A stretch of 64,000 bases of DNA from Thiohalorhabdus sp. Cl-TMA (GCF_041821045.1 NZ_JBGUAW010000008.1:212092-276091), one strand, 5' to 3'. Shown: positions 51,526-61,174, numbered from the stretch's first letter. Notes: generated from the letters alone by a model not told the origin. Made by a program: numbers and translations.

Positions 51526-52493
51526 GCCTCGGCTTCACCGCCTGGGTCCGTTGGAAAGGGCTCACCCCAGCATAGATCGATGCAGTTTGCCACAGAATAG
51601 TTGGGCCGCCAATTGAGGGTCCGGGCAGCCCGGCTGCAATCCAGCACCAGGGGATAGCGCAGCCCGGCCAGCCACCCCGGATCCCCGAATCCGGAGGAGA
51701 ACCGCCATACCAGGCGGTGCGCCGCGGCGGCCGGGCCATAGGGCAGCCCCCAGGCCCGCCGGTGATGGCGCTCGATCAGGTCGGGAAGCGGCTCCGGCTT
51801 CGCCCCGGCGATGTTGAAGGCCCCGGGGGCGCGGGTCGCCAGGGCGCGCAGAATGGCGTCCACGGCATCGTTCTCCCACAGGCACTGCACCGGGGGCGGC
51901 TCGGCAGCCCGGATATAGAGGCGAGTGCGGGCGATCCGGTTGAGGAGCGGCTGGGAGTCGGGACCCACCACCGCGTGCATGCGCAGGCGCGTGACCACCG
52001 GGGCATCCGGCTCCCGCTCGAAGCTGTCCAGCCAGAATTCCACGGCGGCCTTGTCCTCGCTGTATCCGAACCCCGGCATGGGCCGGCGCGGCGACTCCTC
52101 GTCCATGGGTACCGGATTGTCGGGCCAGGCACCGTAAACCGCGGCGCTCGACGGATAGACCACGTGCCGGACGCCCGCCTCGCGGGCCGCGCTGAAGAGG
52201 TTTCGGCTGCCCTCCAGGTTGATGGAGCGCATGAGGTTGCGCTCCTTCCACCGGCGCCCGAGGGAGGCGCCCATGACGATGAAGGCGAGGTGGACCACCG
52301 CGTCCACCCCTTCCAGATGCTCGCGGAGCTCGGGCGCCCGGATATCGCTGCGAACGGAGCGGAAGCGCGGGTGGGGAAAGGTGAGCGGGAACCAGTCGAG
52401 CCCGATGACCTCCTCCACCCCCGGCCGCTCCAGCAGACGGGGAAGGAGGGGCTGGGCCAGATGGGAATTGGCGCCGGTTACCAGGATTCGCAT
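51522..52493 (-). CDS. NAD-dependent epimerase/dehydratase (extended SDR)
   Basis: The 323-residue protein is an extended SDR: Rossmann motif MRILVTGANSHLAQPLL, acidic dinucleotide D in DWFP, and the catalytic Ser and Tyr-Lys in VYPSSAAVYGAW and FGYSEDKAAVEFW. The C-terminal substrate domain (from about 200) includes NAVDAILRAL-like DAVDAILRAL. Substrate unknown. The start at 52493 is chosen because the longer reading adds a Pro/Arg-rich leader. Overlaps the AurF-like gene, so the two are coupled. Confidence 0.88.
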   Translation of the reverse strand: MRILVTGANSHLAQPLLPRLLERPGVEEVIGLDWFPLTFPHPRFRSVRSDIRAPELREHLEGVDAVVHLAFIVMGASLGRRWKERNLMRSINLEGSRNLFSAAREAGVRHVVYPSSAAVYGAWPDNPVPMDEESPRRPMPGFGYSEDKAAVEFWLDSFEREPDAPVVTRLRMHAVVGPDSQPLLNRIARTRLYIRAAEPPPVQCLWENDAVDAILRALATRAPGAFNIAGAKPEPLPDLIERHHRRAWGLPYGPAAAAHRLVWRFSSGFGDPGWLAGLRYPLVLDCSRAARTLNWRPNYSVANCIDLCWGEPFPTDPGGEAEA

Positions 52494-52559
52494 ATCAGCT
52501 CGGCAGACGTCTGGGGAGGGCCTGGCCCGGTCGGCCCTCGGCATGGTGGCGACCGGGGG

Positions 52560-53645
52560 TCAGGAGCGACGCTCCCGGAAATGGGGCATAACGCGCTCCG
52601 CCAGGGTATGCATGGATTCCTGCACCACCTCGGTGGGCAGGGCGCCCGCGCCGACGGCGCACAGCAGATGGTCCACCCCGGCCGCCCGATATTTCTCCAG
52701 CTTCTCGATGCACGCCTCGGGCGATCCGACCACCACCATGCCCATGGCCTCCAGGAGGGATAGCCGGACTGCGCGCTTGAGCAGGGGCTGCAGGCGCCCC
52801 AGCTTCTGATAGTAATCGTAGCTTTCCCGGAATTTCTCCAGGACCGGCCGGGTTTGACCCAACAGGCGCTCGTAATACCAAGTGAACGGTTCGCGCGCAA
52901 GCTTTCTGGCACGGTCTCCATCCTCCAGGCAGAGCACGCCCACCGTCATGCCGAAGCGCGGGTTGCTTCCCGGCGGGGCCCCTTGGGGCCAGGCCTCCCG
53001 CCAGGCCCGCCGGTACTCCTTGAGGTCCTGCTTGACCAGGAACCAGGGCTTGAACGGTCCGGCCAGCGCCCCCAGACCTTCTCCCGCCGCCCAGGTGAAG
53101 GTCTCCGGGGAGACGGCCGCCGTCCACAGGGGCGGATGCGGATCCTGCACCACGCCGGGCAGCACCTCGATATTCTCCAGGGCGTAATGGTCGCCCCGGA
53201 AGGTTACCGGCTCCCCGGAAAAGGCCCGCCGGACCACCGCCAGCGACTCGTCGACGATCGCACGGCTGGCGGCCATGTCGGAACCGAAAACCGCGTACTC
53301 CTTGGGCGAGAAGCCCCGTCCCACGCCGAGCTCCAGGCGCCCTCCCGAAAGCAGGTCCAGGGTGGCGGCACGCTCCGCCACGCGCACGGCGTGGTTGTAG
53401 GGGAGCACCACCACCCCGTGTCCCAGGCGCAGGGCACGGGTCCGCTGGCTGGCGGCGGCAAGGAACAGCTCCGGGGCCGAGGAGTGGGAATACTCGCGCA
53501 TGAAATGGTGCTCCACCAGCCAGGCGGTGGAGAAGCCGAGCCTGTCCGCGAGGGCGACCTCCTCCAGGGTCTCGGCGAAGACCTGGGATTCTCCGCGTCC
53601 GCCGTGCTCGGGGACCGCCAGCTCGAAGAAGAGGTCGAAATTCAT
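52560..53645 (-). CDS. LLM-class flavin-dependent oxidoreductase
   Basis: Luciferase-like TIM-barrel monooxygenase, 361 residues. It starts MNFDLFFELAVPEHG and has GFSTAWLVEHHFMREY, LRLGHGVVVLPYNHAVRVAE, LSGGRLELGVGRGF and the C-terminal GSPEACIEKLEKYRAAGVDH. These bind FMNH2/F420-like flavin. Substrate unknown. First gene of the minus-strand LLM/SDR/AurF/TetR run. It might hydroxylate or oxidise an intermediate also handled by the diiron enzyme (inference). Confidence 0.88.
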   Translation of the reverse strand: MNFDLFFELAVPEHGGRGESQVFAETLEEVALADRLGFSTAWLVEHHFMREYSHSSAPELFLAAASQRTRALRLGHGVVVLPYNHAVRVAERAATLDLLSGGRLELGVGRGFSPKEYAVFGSDMAASRAIVDESLAVVRRAFSGEPVTFRGDHYALENIEVLPGVVQDPHPPLWTAAVSPETFTWAAGEGLGALAGPFKPWFLVKQDLKEYRRAWREAWPQGAPPGSNPRFGMTVGVLCLEDGDRARKLAREPFTWYYERLLGQTRPVLEKFRESYDYYQKLGRLQPLLKRAVRLSLLEAMGMVVVGSPEACIEKLEKYRAAGVDHLLCAVGAGALPTEVVQESMHTLAERVMPHFRERRS

Positions 53646-53757
53646 GCCCCGGGCTATCCTGGTGGGGAGCCGATTGGTTACGATTCCCGCAGGATTCTAC
53701 CTTAGCCGGGCCCGTTCTTCAGGGGTCCCGCCGCCACCCCTTGCAGAGAAACGGATC

Positions 53758-54237
53758 ATGGAAGCGAAGCTCGACCCCCGGGAAGTACAGGAATCGATGA
53801 CCTTTGACGTGGATCGGGTGGCCGAATTCCGGCGCCGCTGGTCCGTGCTCATGGAGCTGGCGGTGTGGGGGGATCTGAAGGCGCGCGAAGTGGGCGCCCT
53901 GCCCAAGCTCCGCAAGCGGTTGCTCGAGTATGGCGAGAAGATCCGCTCCCTGTTCAACGACCGCTCCTGGATTCCCCAGCCCCGGGACCAGATCAAGAGC
54001 ATCCTCACCGCCAGCCTCGATGTCCGCGACAAGCTCCAGGCCACCGAAAAGGAGGTGGAGGGCCTGACCGGCGGCGCCGACCTGGAGCGGTTCCGGGAAG
54101 AGTTCCATCGGCTCCGGGACGACCTCGTGGCCTTGATGGAGCACCACGAGGCGCTCTGGAAAGACCTCCTCAACCGCCTTTACGATGGCTACGAGGAATG
54201 GAAGGCCGCCCAGGGGGAGGAGCCGCCCTCCGATTGA
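53758..54237 (+). CDS. hypothetical helical protein
   Basis: Not recognised. The 159-residue product (MEAKLDPREVQESMTFDVDRVAEFRRRW...) is rich in Lys, Arg, Glu and Leu and looks mostly alpha-helical with coiled-coil stretches (RDKLQATEKEVEGL, RFREEFHRLRDDLVAL). It ends in an acidic GEEPPSD tail. No signal peptide or membrane segment. The ATG at 53758 has a weak GAGAAACGG site. It precedes the quinone oxidoreductase gene by 57 bases and may share its transcript. Confidence 0.6.
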   Translation: MEAKLDPREVQESMTFDVDRVAEFRRRWSVLMELAVWGDLKAREVGALPKLRKRLLEYGEKIRSLFNDRSWIPQPRDQIKSILTASLDVRDKLQATEKEVEGLTGGADLERFREEFHRLRDDLVALMEHHEALWKDLLNRLYDGYEEWKAAQGEEPPSD

Positions 54238-54294
54238 TCATCCGGCGGGCCGCCGCGCCATGAACCAACAGCCAGCCGAGACGAGAGGGAAGCG

Positions 54295-55290
54295 ATGAAA
54301 GCCGTGGTAATGCCCACGCCGGGTGGACCCGAGGTCCTGGAGGAACGGGAGGTCGCCGATCCGGTCCGCTCCGACGAGCGGGATCTGCTGATCCGCCTGA
54401 AGGCCGCCGGAATCAACCCCGTGGACACCAAGATGCGCGGTGGCGGGTCCTATGGAAGCGGCGGCGCCCCGGTGATTCTCGGCTGCGACGGCGCCGGCGT
54501 GGTGGAGGAGGCCGGCCCCGGCTGCCAGCGCTTCCAGCCCGGGGACGCGGTCTACTTCTTCAACGGGGGGATCGGAACCGAGCCCGGGAACTACGCCGAA
54601 TACACCGTGGTGGACGAGCGCTTCGTGGCCGCCAAGCCGGCCGCGCTCTCCTTCGCCGAGGCAGCAGCCGTGCCGCTGGTGGCCATCACGGCCTGGGAGT
54701 CCCTGTTCGACCGGGGGAACCTCCAGTCCGGGGAGAACGTGCTGGTCCACGCCGGGGCGGGCGGCGTGGGCCACATGGCCATCCAGCTCGCCCGCCGCGC
54801 CGGCGCGGAGATCTGCACTACCGTGGGCTCGGAGGAGAAGGCCGCCTTCGTCCGCGAACTGGGCGCGGACAAGACGATCCCATACAAGGAGGTGGATTTC
54901 GTCGACGCGGTGCTGGCCTGCTCCGACCAGCGCGGCGTGGACCTGGCCCTGGACACGGTGGGCCCGGAGGTGCTGGAGGCGAGCTTTCCCGCCGTGCGCT
55001 TCTACGGGCGCGCCGTGACCCTGCTGGACCCCAAGGGCATTAGCCTCAAGCAGGCGCGGCTGCGCAACCTGGGGGTCTTCCTGGAGCTCATGCTCTCGCC
55101 CCTGTTCTTCGGTCTGGCCGAGGCCCGCGCGCACCAGGCGAAGATCCTCGGGGAATGCGCCCGCCTGTTCGACGCCGGCGAGCTGCGCATCCACCTTCAC
55201 CGGACCTTTCCCCTCGCCGAGGCGGCCGAGGCCCATCGGCTTCTGGAGGAAGGGCACATGCAGGGCAAGGCCGTCCTGACCATGGAATAA
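54295..55290 (+). CDS. zinc-independent quinone oxidoreductase (MDR family)
   Basis: The 331-residue NADPH:quinone-oxidoreductase-like protein has a GroES-like N-domain (IRLKAAGINPVDTKMRGG, GCDGAGVVEEAG) and a Rossmann domain with VLVHAGAGGVGHMAIQLARRAG. The zinc-binding Cys of alcohol dehydrogenases is absent, as expected for this subclass. Likely reduces quinones or activated alkenes. GAGGGAAGCG precedes the ATG. First of a loose group with Apa2 and OsmC. Confidence 0.9.
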   Translation: MKAVVMPTPGGPEVLEEREVADPVRSDERDLLIRLKAAGINPVDTKMRGGGSYGSGGAPVILGCDGAGVVEEAGPGCQRFQPGDAVYFFNGGIGTEPGNYAEYTVVDERFVAAKPAALSFAEAAAVPLVAITAWESLFDRGNLQSGENVLVHAGAGGVGHMAIQLARRAGAEICTTVGSEEKAAFVRELGADKTIPYKEVDFVDAVLACSDQRGVDLALDTVGPEVLEASFPAVRFYGRAVTLLDPKGISLKQARLRNLGVFLELMLSPLFFGLAEARAHQAKILGECARLFDAGELRIHLHRTFPLAEAAEAHRLLEEGHMQGKAVLTME

Positions 55291-55339
55291 CCATCCCTCC
55301 CCGGGGGCACCCCCGCGGGGAGAAGATCGGACAACCGCA

Positions 55340-56212
55340 ATGACCGAGCATACCGACCTACTTCTGCCCGGCACGCTCTGGGACAGCATTCGTGGGCGTA
55401 CCGAGCATGCCCTGGCAACCGGGGCCCTGCAGCCCATTCCCACCGAATGCGAAACCCTCCGGGACGGAGGGATCGACTTCCAGGTCCGGATCGCACCTAG
55501 TCTGGAGCAGAAGATCGCCGAAGTGCGCGATCAGCGGAAGCGGGAGGCGGCGGGAGAGAAGACCGACCCCTTCGCCGATCCAGAGCCGGATTTGTACCTG
55601 GGCAGCCTGACGCCCGCCCACTTCGCCCTGCTCAACAAGTTCCCGGTCCTGGAGCACCATCTGCTGATCGTGACATGGGGGTACGAGGACCAGCAGACCC
55701 TGCTGACCCATCCCGATTTCACGGCCCTGGACGTAGCACTCTCGGAGATCGACGGCCTCATCCTCTACAACGCCGGCCCCCCGGCGGGGGCCAGCCAGCC
55801 CCACAAGCATCTGCAGCTGGTGCCGCTGCCTTTCAACGACGCCGGACCGCGTTTGCCCGTGGACGCTCTGCTGGAGCCGGAACAGCTCCCGGAGACACCC
55901 ACCACGGATACCCGGCTGCCCTTCCCGCATGCCGCGTGCCGCGTGGATGTCCGCAATCGGAGCTCGGGGGAGCTGGAGGAGATCTACTACGCCCTTCGGC
56001 AAACGCTGGGGATCTGGGAGGAGAGCACCCCGTACAACTTCCTGGCGACCCGGCACTGGATGATGCTGGTGCCGCGCGTCCGGGAGCGCTTCGAGGGGAT
56101 CATGATCAACGCCCTGGGCTTTGCCGGCGGCTTCCTGGTCCGTAACCACCAGGATCTGGAGCACCTGCGGGTTACCGGCCCCATGCGGGTCCTGCAGGGG
56201 GTCAGCCAGTAA
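55340..56212 (+). CDS. ATP adenylyltransferase / Ap4A phosphorylase
   Basis: HIT-superfamily enzyme that splits diadenosine tetraphosphate with phosphate to ADP and ATP. The 290-residue protein has DPFADPEPDLYLG, NKFPVLEHHLLIVTWGYEDQ and the catalytic GASQPHKHLQLVPLP (HxHxQ near 154-158). The C-terminal part ATRHWMMLVPRVRERFEG is typical of the APA1/2 group. Bacterial examples are common in cyanobacteria and some Gammaproteobacteria. Lies between the quinone reductase and OsmC genes. Confidence 0.92.
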   Translation: MTEHTDLLLPGTLWDSIRGRTEHALATGALQPIPTECETLRDGGIDFQVRIAPSLEQKIAEVRDQRKREAAGEKTDPFADPEPDLYLGSLTPAHFALLNKFPVLEHHLLIVTWGYEDQQTLLTHPDFTALDVALSEIDGLILYNAGPPAGASQPHKHLQLVPLPFNDAGPRLPVDALLEPEQLPETPTTDTRLPFPHAACRVDVRNRSSGELEEIYYALRQTLGIWEESTPYNFLATRHWMMLVPRVRERFEGIMINALGFAGGFLVRNHQDLEHLRVTGPMRVLQGVSQ

Positions 56213-56238
56213 ACCCCGGGTATGCGCGGAGATACGCC

Positions 56239-56634
56239 ATGCGGATCACCCTGCACGCACCCCAGGACCTGACCCTTTCCGACCTCGCCGAGGAGGGCCT
56301 GCAGATCAGCGCCGGGGGCGAGGACGTCCACTTCAGCGCCATGGAGATGTTCAACACTTCCCTGGCCCTGTGCACCGCCTCGGTGCTGACCGCCTACGCC
56401 GAGCGGATCGATGCCGGCCTGGAGGGGCTGGCGGTACGCATGCGCTGGGAGTACGGCGAATCCCCCAAGCGCATCGGCCGCATCACCATGGACATCCGGT
56501 GGCCGGAGCTTCCGGAAAACCGGCGCAAGGCCGCCGAGCGCGCCGCCGCGCAGTGCACCCTCCACCACACCCTGGAGATGCCGCCGGAGGTGGAGACCCG
56601 GGTAGCGGGACCGGCTGGCGGGGCCGAGGTATAG
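56239..56634 (+). CDS. OsmC-like peroxiredoxin family protein
   Basis: The 131-residue protein has the two OsmC cysteines, C45 in SLALCTASVL and C106 in AAAQCTLHHTL, which reduce organic hydroperoxides. The fold order (beta sheet, central helix with the first Cys, second helix with the other) matches. YhfA-type OsmC members differ in details, so the exact subclass is not certain. Starts 26 bases after the Ap4A phosphorylase stop. Confidence 0.85.
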   Translation: MRITLHAPQDLTLSDLAEEGLQISAGGEDVHFSAMEMFNTSLALCTASVLTAYAERIDAGLEGLAVRMRWEYGESPKRIGRITMDIRWPELPENRRKAAERAAAQCTLHHTLEMPPEVETRVAGPAGGAEV

Positions 56635-56652
56635 CCCCGCCCGGAAGCGATC

Positions 56653-57348
56653 TCAGACCACCTCCGGCGTCCGGGCCGGCTCCACGGCTCGCGCCCATTC
56701 CCGCACCACCGGGCAATCGAACCGGAATCGCACCACGTCGTTGGCCAGCGCCAGCTCCCCCTGCGCCACCCGCCAGCCCTGCTCGTGCACCGTGCCTTCC
56801 ATCCAGGTGAACAGCTCCCGCATGGCCTCACCGATGGCCCCGCGCCGCTCGTAATCCATGCCGCGCGCGTACCAGGTGGCCCGGCCCGGCGCCAGCGCGT
56901 CGCGGCCCAGATCGATGAAATGGACCACCAGCATGGAGCGCACCGCGCCGTGGCCCAGCTTGGAGCGCAGATAGTTCAGGGGAGCCCGCCCGGACACCTT
57001 CCGGGTGGGCAGGTGGGCGATCAGGTCCCGGGGCAGGATCTGCCACAACGGCTCGCCCTCCACCTCGCCGTTGGCCAGCAGATCGTCCGCCAGCGCCTGA
57101 AAATCGGGAAGGGGATCCGCTCCGGTCCGGGAGGCCTTCTGCATCAGCGCCTTCGCGCGCGGGATGTAGCCGCGCACCGGGAACCCCGGCACCCATTGGT
57201 CGAGCACGCAATGGACGAAGGCCTCGGGTGGCGTTCCGCCCTCCGGATCCCAGGGGACCACTCCTTCCGGCGCTCCCTTTCCGGCCAGAAACTCCAGTCT
57301 CCACCCCCCGGAGCCGTCGAACCGTGGTTCCCGGAAGGTGACATTCAT
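56653..57348 (-). CDS. hypothetical protein, 231 residues
   Basis: Not recognised. The product (MNVTFREPRFDGSGGWRLEFL...) is soluble, with no signal peptide or membrane segment. It has conserved-looking Trp, Arg and His positions (HCVLDQWVPGFPVRGYI, LWQILPRDLIAHLPTRK, RFRFDCPVVREW). The ATG at 57348 follows AAGGTG; further in-frame ATGs at 57375 and 57381 have no ribosome site. Converges on osmC-like. No function assigned. Confidence 0.65.
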   Translation of the reverse strand: MNVTFREPRFDGSGGWRLEFLAGKGAPEGVVPWDPEGGTPPEAFVHCVLDQWVPGFPVRGYIPRAKALMQKASRTGADPLPDFQALADDLLANGEVEGEPLWQILPRDLIAHLPTRKVSGRAPLNYLRSKLGHGAVRSMLVVHFIDLGRDALAPGRATWYARGMDYERRGAIGEAMRELFTWMEGTVHEQGWRVAQGELALANDVVRFRFDCPVVREWARAVEPARTPEVV

Positions 57349-57848
57349 GGTTGCCACACCTTTTCTCTTGATCATTCCCATGGTGGTTCGGTCTCTGCCG
57401 TATTGGCCGGATGGCGGCGCGGGCGCCCGGACAGGCCCCGGGCGCGTGGCGGGGAGCGGTTGTCCCGGCGCCCCCCGGTGTCCGCTCCTTGATTTCCAAG
57501 GTAGGCGGTCTGTGTAGAGCGACAAGACAGGGCGGCCCCCTAGCCTCCGCCGGCTCTCCCCCAGCGGCCCGGGCCCATCCCGGCGGTGCGGGGCTACAAC
57601 TATCCGGCTGCGCGGGACAAAAGCCGGTTAGGGGTTCTCCGGACGGGGGTGCGGGCGAATGGCGGAATCGCGTCGGGAAAATGAACAGTCCCCGGACAGG
57701 CGGATGCCGCGGGGGATGGGCGGACAGGGACCGACAAGGAAGCGTGCAAAACACCGAACCGAGCGGCAGCCCACGGTTGGGAGCCTCCCCATTTCGACGG
57801 TGGTGCGGCCGGGTCTACGGTGCAGAATAGGACGCAGCGGGAGCGCTC
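57349..57848. other. intergenic region upstream of TrkH-like relic
   Basis: About 500 bp with no recognised gene. It holds an 8-bp hairpin GCGCCCGG / CCGGGCGC at 57423-57445. Long open frames here are GC-rich noise without ribosome sites. Confidence 0.4.
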
Positions 57849-58060
57849 ATGCACCTGCCCGCCCTGATGGCCCTGGCCTCCCTGGGCATCTGCTGCTCTT
57901 TGGGGAAGGGGCCGGGTTCCCCTCCACCGGCCTCGGCATGGTCCCGGATCCCGGTAAGCTACCGCACCACCTGCAATGGCGGCGCACCGTCACCGAGTGG
58001 GCGGGCGGTATGGGGGCATGGTGCGCATGCTCGCCACCATCCGCTGGAGCACCGGAGAGG
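57849..58060 (+). pseudogene. possible TrkH/KtrB-like potassium transporter relic
   Basis: Pieces in two plus frames read like part of a TrkH-type transporter. One frame gives a hydrophobic LPALMALASLGICC. The next gives FGEGAGFPSTGLGMVPDPGK and WRRTVTEWAGGMGA, which recall the selectivity-filter region S-T-G and the conserved W-x-GG-x-G. The pieces are in different frames and no full gene is present. A chance resemblance is possible. Confidence 0.35.
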
Positions 58061-58072
58061 CAGCCCGGAACC

Positions 58073-61000
58073 TCAGTCTCCGGCCCTTCCGAACCGGGCG
58101 CCGAGCCGGGCCCCGAGTACCAGCAGGGCGGGGGTCACCACCAGGGTAAGGAGGGTGGCGAAGGTGAGTCCGCCCGCGATGGAAGTGGCGAGCTGCACCC
58201 ACCACTGGGTGGAGGGCGAGCCGATCTCCAGGTTGCGATGGAGGATGTCCAGGTTCACCTCGAAGACCATGGGCAGCAGGCCGAGCACCGTGGTCACGGA
58301 GGTGAGCACCACCGGGCGGAAGCGGAGGGTGCCGGCGCCCAGTGCCGCCTCCACCGGGGGCTGCCCCTCCGCCCGGAGCGCGTTGTAGGTATCGATGAGC
58401 ACGATATTGTCGTTCACCACCACCCCGGCGAGCGCGATCATGCCCACGCCGCTCATCACCACGGAGAAGGGCTCCCCCCGGATCAGCAGGCCCAGGAGCA
58501 CGCCCGCCGAGGACAGCACGATGGCGGACAGCACCAGCGCCGCCTGGTAGAGGCTGTTGAACTGGGTCACCAGGATCAGGGTCATCAGGAAGACGGCGGT
58601 GACGAAGGCCGTGGAGAGGAAGCCCGCCGCCTCCCGGCGGTCCTCGTCCTCGCCGGCGACGCGCATCTTCACCGGGCCCGGCAGGCCGTCCTCGCCGAGG
58701 GTGCGCTGAAGGGCCGCCACTCGCTCCGCCACCAGCCGCCCCGGCTCCAGGTCGGCGGACACGGTGCGCATGCGCTGGCCGTCCTTACGCTCGATGGTGC
58801 CCACCTTGGGCCCCGGGTGGAGATCCACGAAGTTGCCGATGGGCACCATGCCCCGCTCCGTGGGCACCCGGAGCTGCTGCAGCCGTTCCAGATTGCGCTC
58901 GCCGAAGGGGAAGCGCACCCGGATGTCCACCTCCTCGTCGGTATCCTCGGGGCGGTAGGCACCCACGCGGTAGCCGTTGGTGACCATCTGCACCGCCGCG
59001 CCCAGCAGGGCCACGTCCGCGCCGTACAGCACCGCCTTCTGGCGGTCCACCTCCAGCCGCCACTCCACGCCGGGCACGGGGCGGCTGTCCTCCACGTCGG
59101 CGAAGCCGCCCGTTTCCGCCATGGCCACGCGCACCCGCTCCACCGCGGGCTCCAGGTATTCCGGTTCCTCGGCACGCAGCTCGAGCTGCACCGGCTTGCC
59201 CTGGCTGGGGCCCTGCTCCTCCTTGCGCACCTCGATGCGCAGGCCCGGCAGGTCCCGAGTGCGGCCACGCAGCTCGCCGATGATGGCGGCGGCCGGCGGC
59301 CGGGCGCTCCACTCCGCCAGCTCCACGCTGAGCACGCCGATCACGTCCTCGGTGAGGTTGGGATCCTGACGGGCCTCGGAGGCATTGAGGGTGCGCGTGT
59401 AGACCGAATCGATGCCCGCGGCCTGGCGCACGCGCTCCTCGACCTGACGTACCAGGACGTCCTTCTCCTCCAGGGAGCGGTCGCCGCGCGCCCGGACCTG
59501 GACCTGGACCATATCCGGCTCGACGTCGGCGAAGAAGGTGACCCCCTTGCCGAGGAAGGCGTAGCCGGCGAAAGCGGCCGCCAGGACCGCCAGGGACGCG
59601 GCCAGGGCCAGGCCGGGACGGACCACCGCGTGCGCCAGCAGACGGCGGTAGGAGCGGCCCACCGCCCCTTCGCCCGCCGGACCCAGGCCGGCGCCGCTGC
59701 CGCCGCCTCCACGACCCAGCACCCCGCCCAGCACCGGCAGCACCACCAGGGCCATGAGCCACGAGGCGGCCAGCGTCAGCAGCACCGTGATGGGCAGGTA
59801 GCGCATGAACTCGCCCACCACCCCCGGCCAGAACAGCAGCGGCACGAACACCGCCATGGTGGTGGCCACGGAGGAGGTCACCGGCCATGCCATGCGCTGC
59901 GCCGCGGCGCGATAGGCCACCGGCGGCGCCATGCCCGCGCCCAGGTTGCGGTCGGCGAGCTCGGTGACCACGATGGCACCGTCCACCAGCATCCCCACCA
60001 CCATGATCAGCGTGAACAGCACCACGATGTTCATGTCCGAGCCCAGCAGCCACAGGCCCAGAACCCCGGTCAGGAAGGCGCCGGGGATGGCCAGCCCGGT
60101 AAGGATTCCCGAGCGCACGCCCAGCACCCCGATCACCACGATCATCACCAGCACCACGGCGGAGAGCACGTTGTTCTGCAGGTCGCCTAGCAGGCCGCGC
60201 ACGTCCTCGGCCTTGTCCTGGAGATAATCCACCTGCACCGTCCCGGGCCAGCCGGCGCTCTGGCGGGCGATCACGGAGCGCGCGGCGGCCACGGTCTCGA
60301 TGATGTTGGCGTCGCTGCGCTTGCGGATCTCCAGGGCCAGGGCCGGCTGCCCGCCGAGCCGGGCGTAGGAATCGGGGTCCTTGAAGGTGCGCCGCACCGT
60401 GGCCACGTCCTCGAAGGCCACCGTGGTTCCGCCCAGGGACTTCACCGGCAGGCGCATGACGTCCTCGAAGGTCTCCAGCACCCCCGGCACCTTGACCACC
60501 AGCCGCCCCGCGCCGGTGTCCATGGCGCCGGCGGCCACGAGCTGGTTGTTGCGCTGGATGAGCTGGTAGAGCTGCTCGTAGGAAAGGTTGTAGGTCTCCA
60601 TCACCAGCGGATCCACGAGGACCTCCAGCACATCCTCGCGCATGCCGGCGATGTTCACCTCAAGAACCCCGCCCAGGGACTCCAGCTCGTCGCGCAGGGT
60701 GCGGGCCAAGGAAACCAGGGTGCGCTCGGCCACCGGGCCGGACAGGCCCACGGTCAGTACCGGGAAGAGGCTGGTATCCACCTCCTGGACCACCGGCTCC
60801 TCGGTTTCCGGGGGCAGCTCCGGCCGCGCCTGGTCCACCTGCTCCCGCACCTCGCGCACCGCCGCGTCCGGATCGAGCCCGGCCTCGAAATCCAGACGCA
60901 GGTAGGCGTAGCCTTCCATGGCCACGGCCCGCATCTCGTCCAGACCCTCCACCGACTGCAGCTCCTTCTCCATGGGCTTGAGCAGCAGCCGCTCGGCGTC

Positions 61001-61174
61001 CTCCGGGGAGATGCCCTCGTGGAGGAGGGAGACGAACACCACCGGAATGGCCACGTCCGGCTCCGCCTCCTTGGGAATGGACTGGTAGGCCACCACCCCG
61101 AACCCGAGCAGGAGCAGGAAACCGAGCAGTACCGTGCGGGAACGCTGGAAAACCGCGGCGATCAGGGCGTTCAT
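58073..61174 (-). CDS. RND efflux transporter permease
   Basis: Inner-membrane proton-driven efflux pump subunit of the AcrB/HAE-like class, 1033 residues. It has the N-terminal membrane segment (VLLGFLLLLGFGVVAYQSIP), the first porter domain, the membrane motif with MLVDGAIVVTELADR (TM4 acidic residue), a second large porter domain and a C-terminal block of membrane segments. Substrate class uncertain. Its ATG overlaps the adaptor gene's stop (ATGA). No outer-membrane channel gene is in the window. Confidence 0.93.
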   Translation of the reverse strand: MNALIAAVFQRSRTVLLGFLLLLGFGVVAYQSIPKEAEPDVAIPVVFVSLLHEGISPEDAERLLLKPMEKELQSVEGLDEMRAVAMEGYAYLRLDFEAGLDPDAAVREVREQVDQARPELPPETEEPVVQEVDTSLFPVLTVGLSGPVAERTLVSLARTLRDELESLGGVLEVNIAGMREDVLEVLVDPLVMETYNLSYEQLYQLIQRNNQLVAAGAMDTGAGRLVVKVPGVLETFEDVMRLPVKSLGGTTVAFEDVATVRRTFKDPDSYARLGGQPALALEIRKRSDANIIETVAAARSVIARQSAGWPGTVQVDYLQDKAEDVRGLLGDLQNNVLSAVVLVMIVVIGVLGVRSGILTGLAIPGAFLTGVLGLWLLGSDMNIVVLFTLIMVVGMLVDGAIVVTELADRNLGAGMAPPVAYRAAAQRMAWPVTSSVATTMAVFVPLLFWPGVVGEFMRYLPITVLLTLAASWLMALVVLPVLGGVLGRGGGGSGAGLGPAGEGAVGRSYRRLLAHAVVRPGLALAASLAVLAAAFAGYAFLGKGVTFFADVEPDMVQVQVRARGDRSLEEKDVLVRQVEERVRQAAGIDSVYTRTLNASEARQDPNLTEDVIGVLSVELAEWSARPPAAAIIGELRGRTRDLPGLRIEVRKEEQGPSQGKPVQLELRAEEPEYLEPAVERVRVAMAETGGFADVEDSRPVPGVEWRLEVDRQKAVLYGADVALLGAAVQMVTNGYRVGAYRPEDTDEEVDIRVRFPFGERNLERLQQLRVPTERGMVPIGNFVDLHPGPKVGTIERKDGQRMRTVSADLEPGRLVAERVAALQRTLGEDGLPGPVKMRVAGEDEDRREAAGFLSTAFVTAVFLMTLILVTQFNSLYQAALVLSAIVLSSAGVLLGLLIRGEPFSVVMSGVGMIALAGVVVNDNIVLIDTYNALRAEGQPPVEAALGAGTLRFRPVVLTSVTTVLGLLPMVFEVNLDILHRNLEIGSPSTQWWVQLATSIAGGLTFATLLTLVVTPALLVLGARLGARFGRAGD

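Noticed and set aside
57659..60190. 843-residue plus-strand open frame crossing the RND permease
   Set aside because: It is His/Gly-rich mirror sequence of the real minus-strand permease over most of its length.
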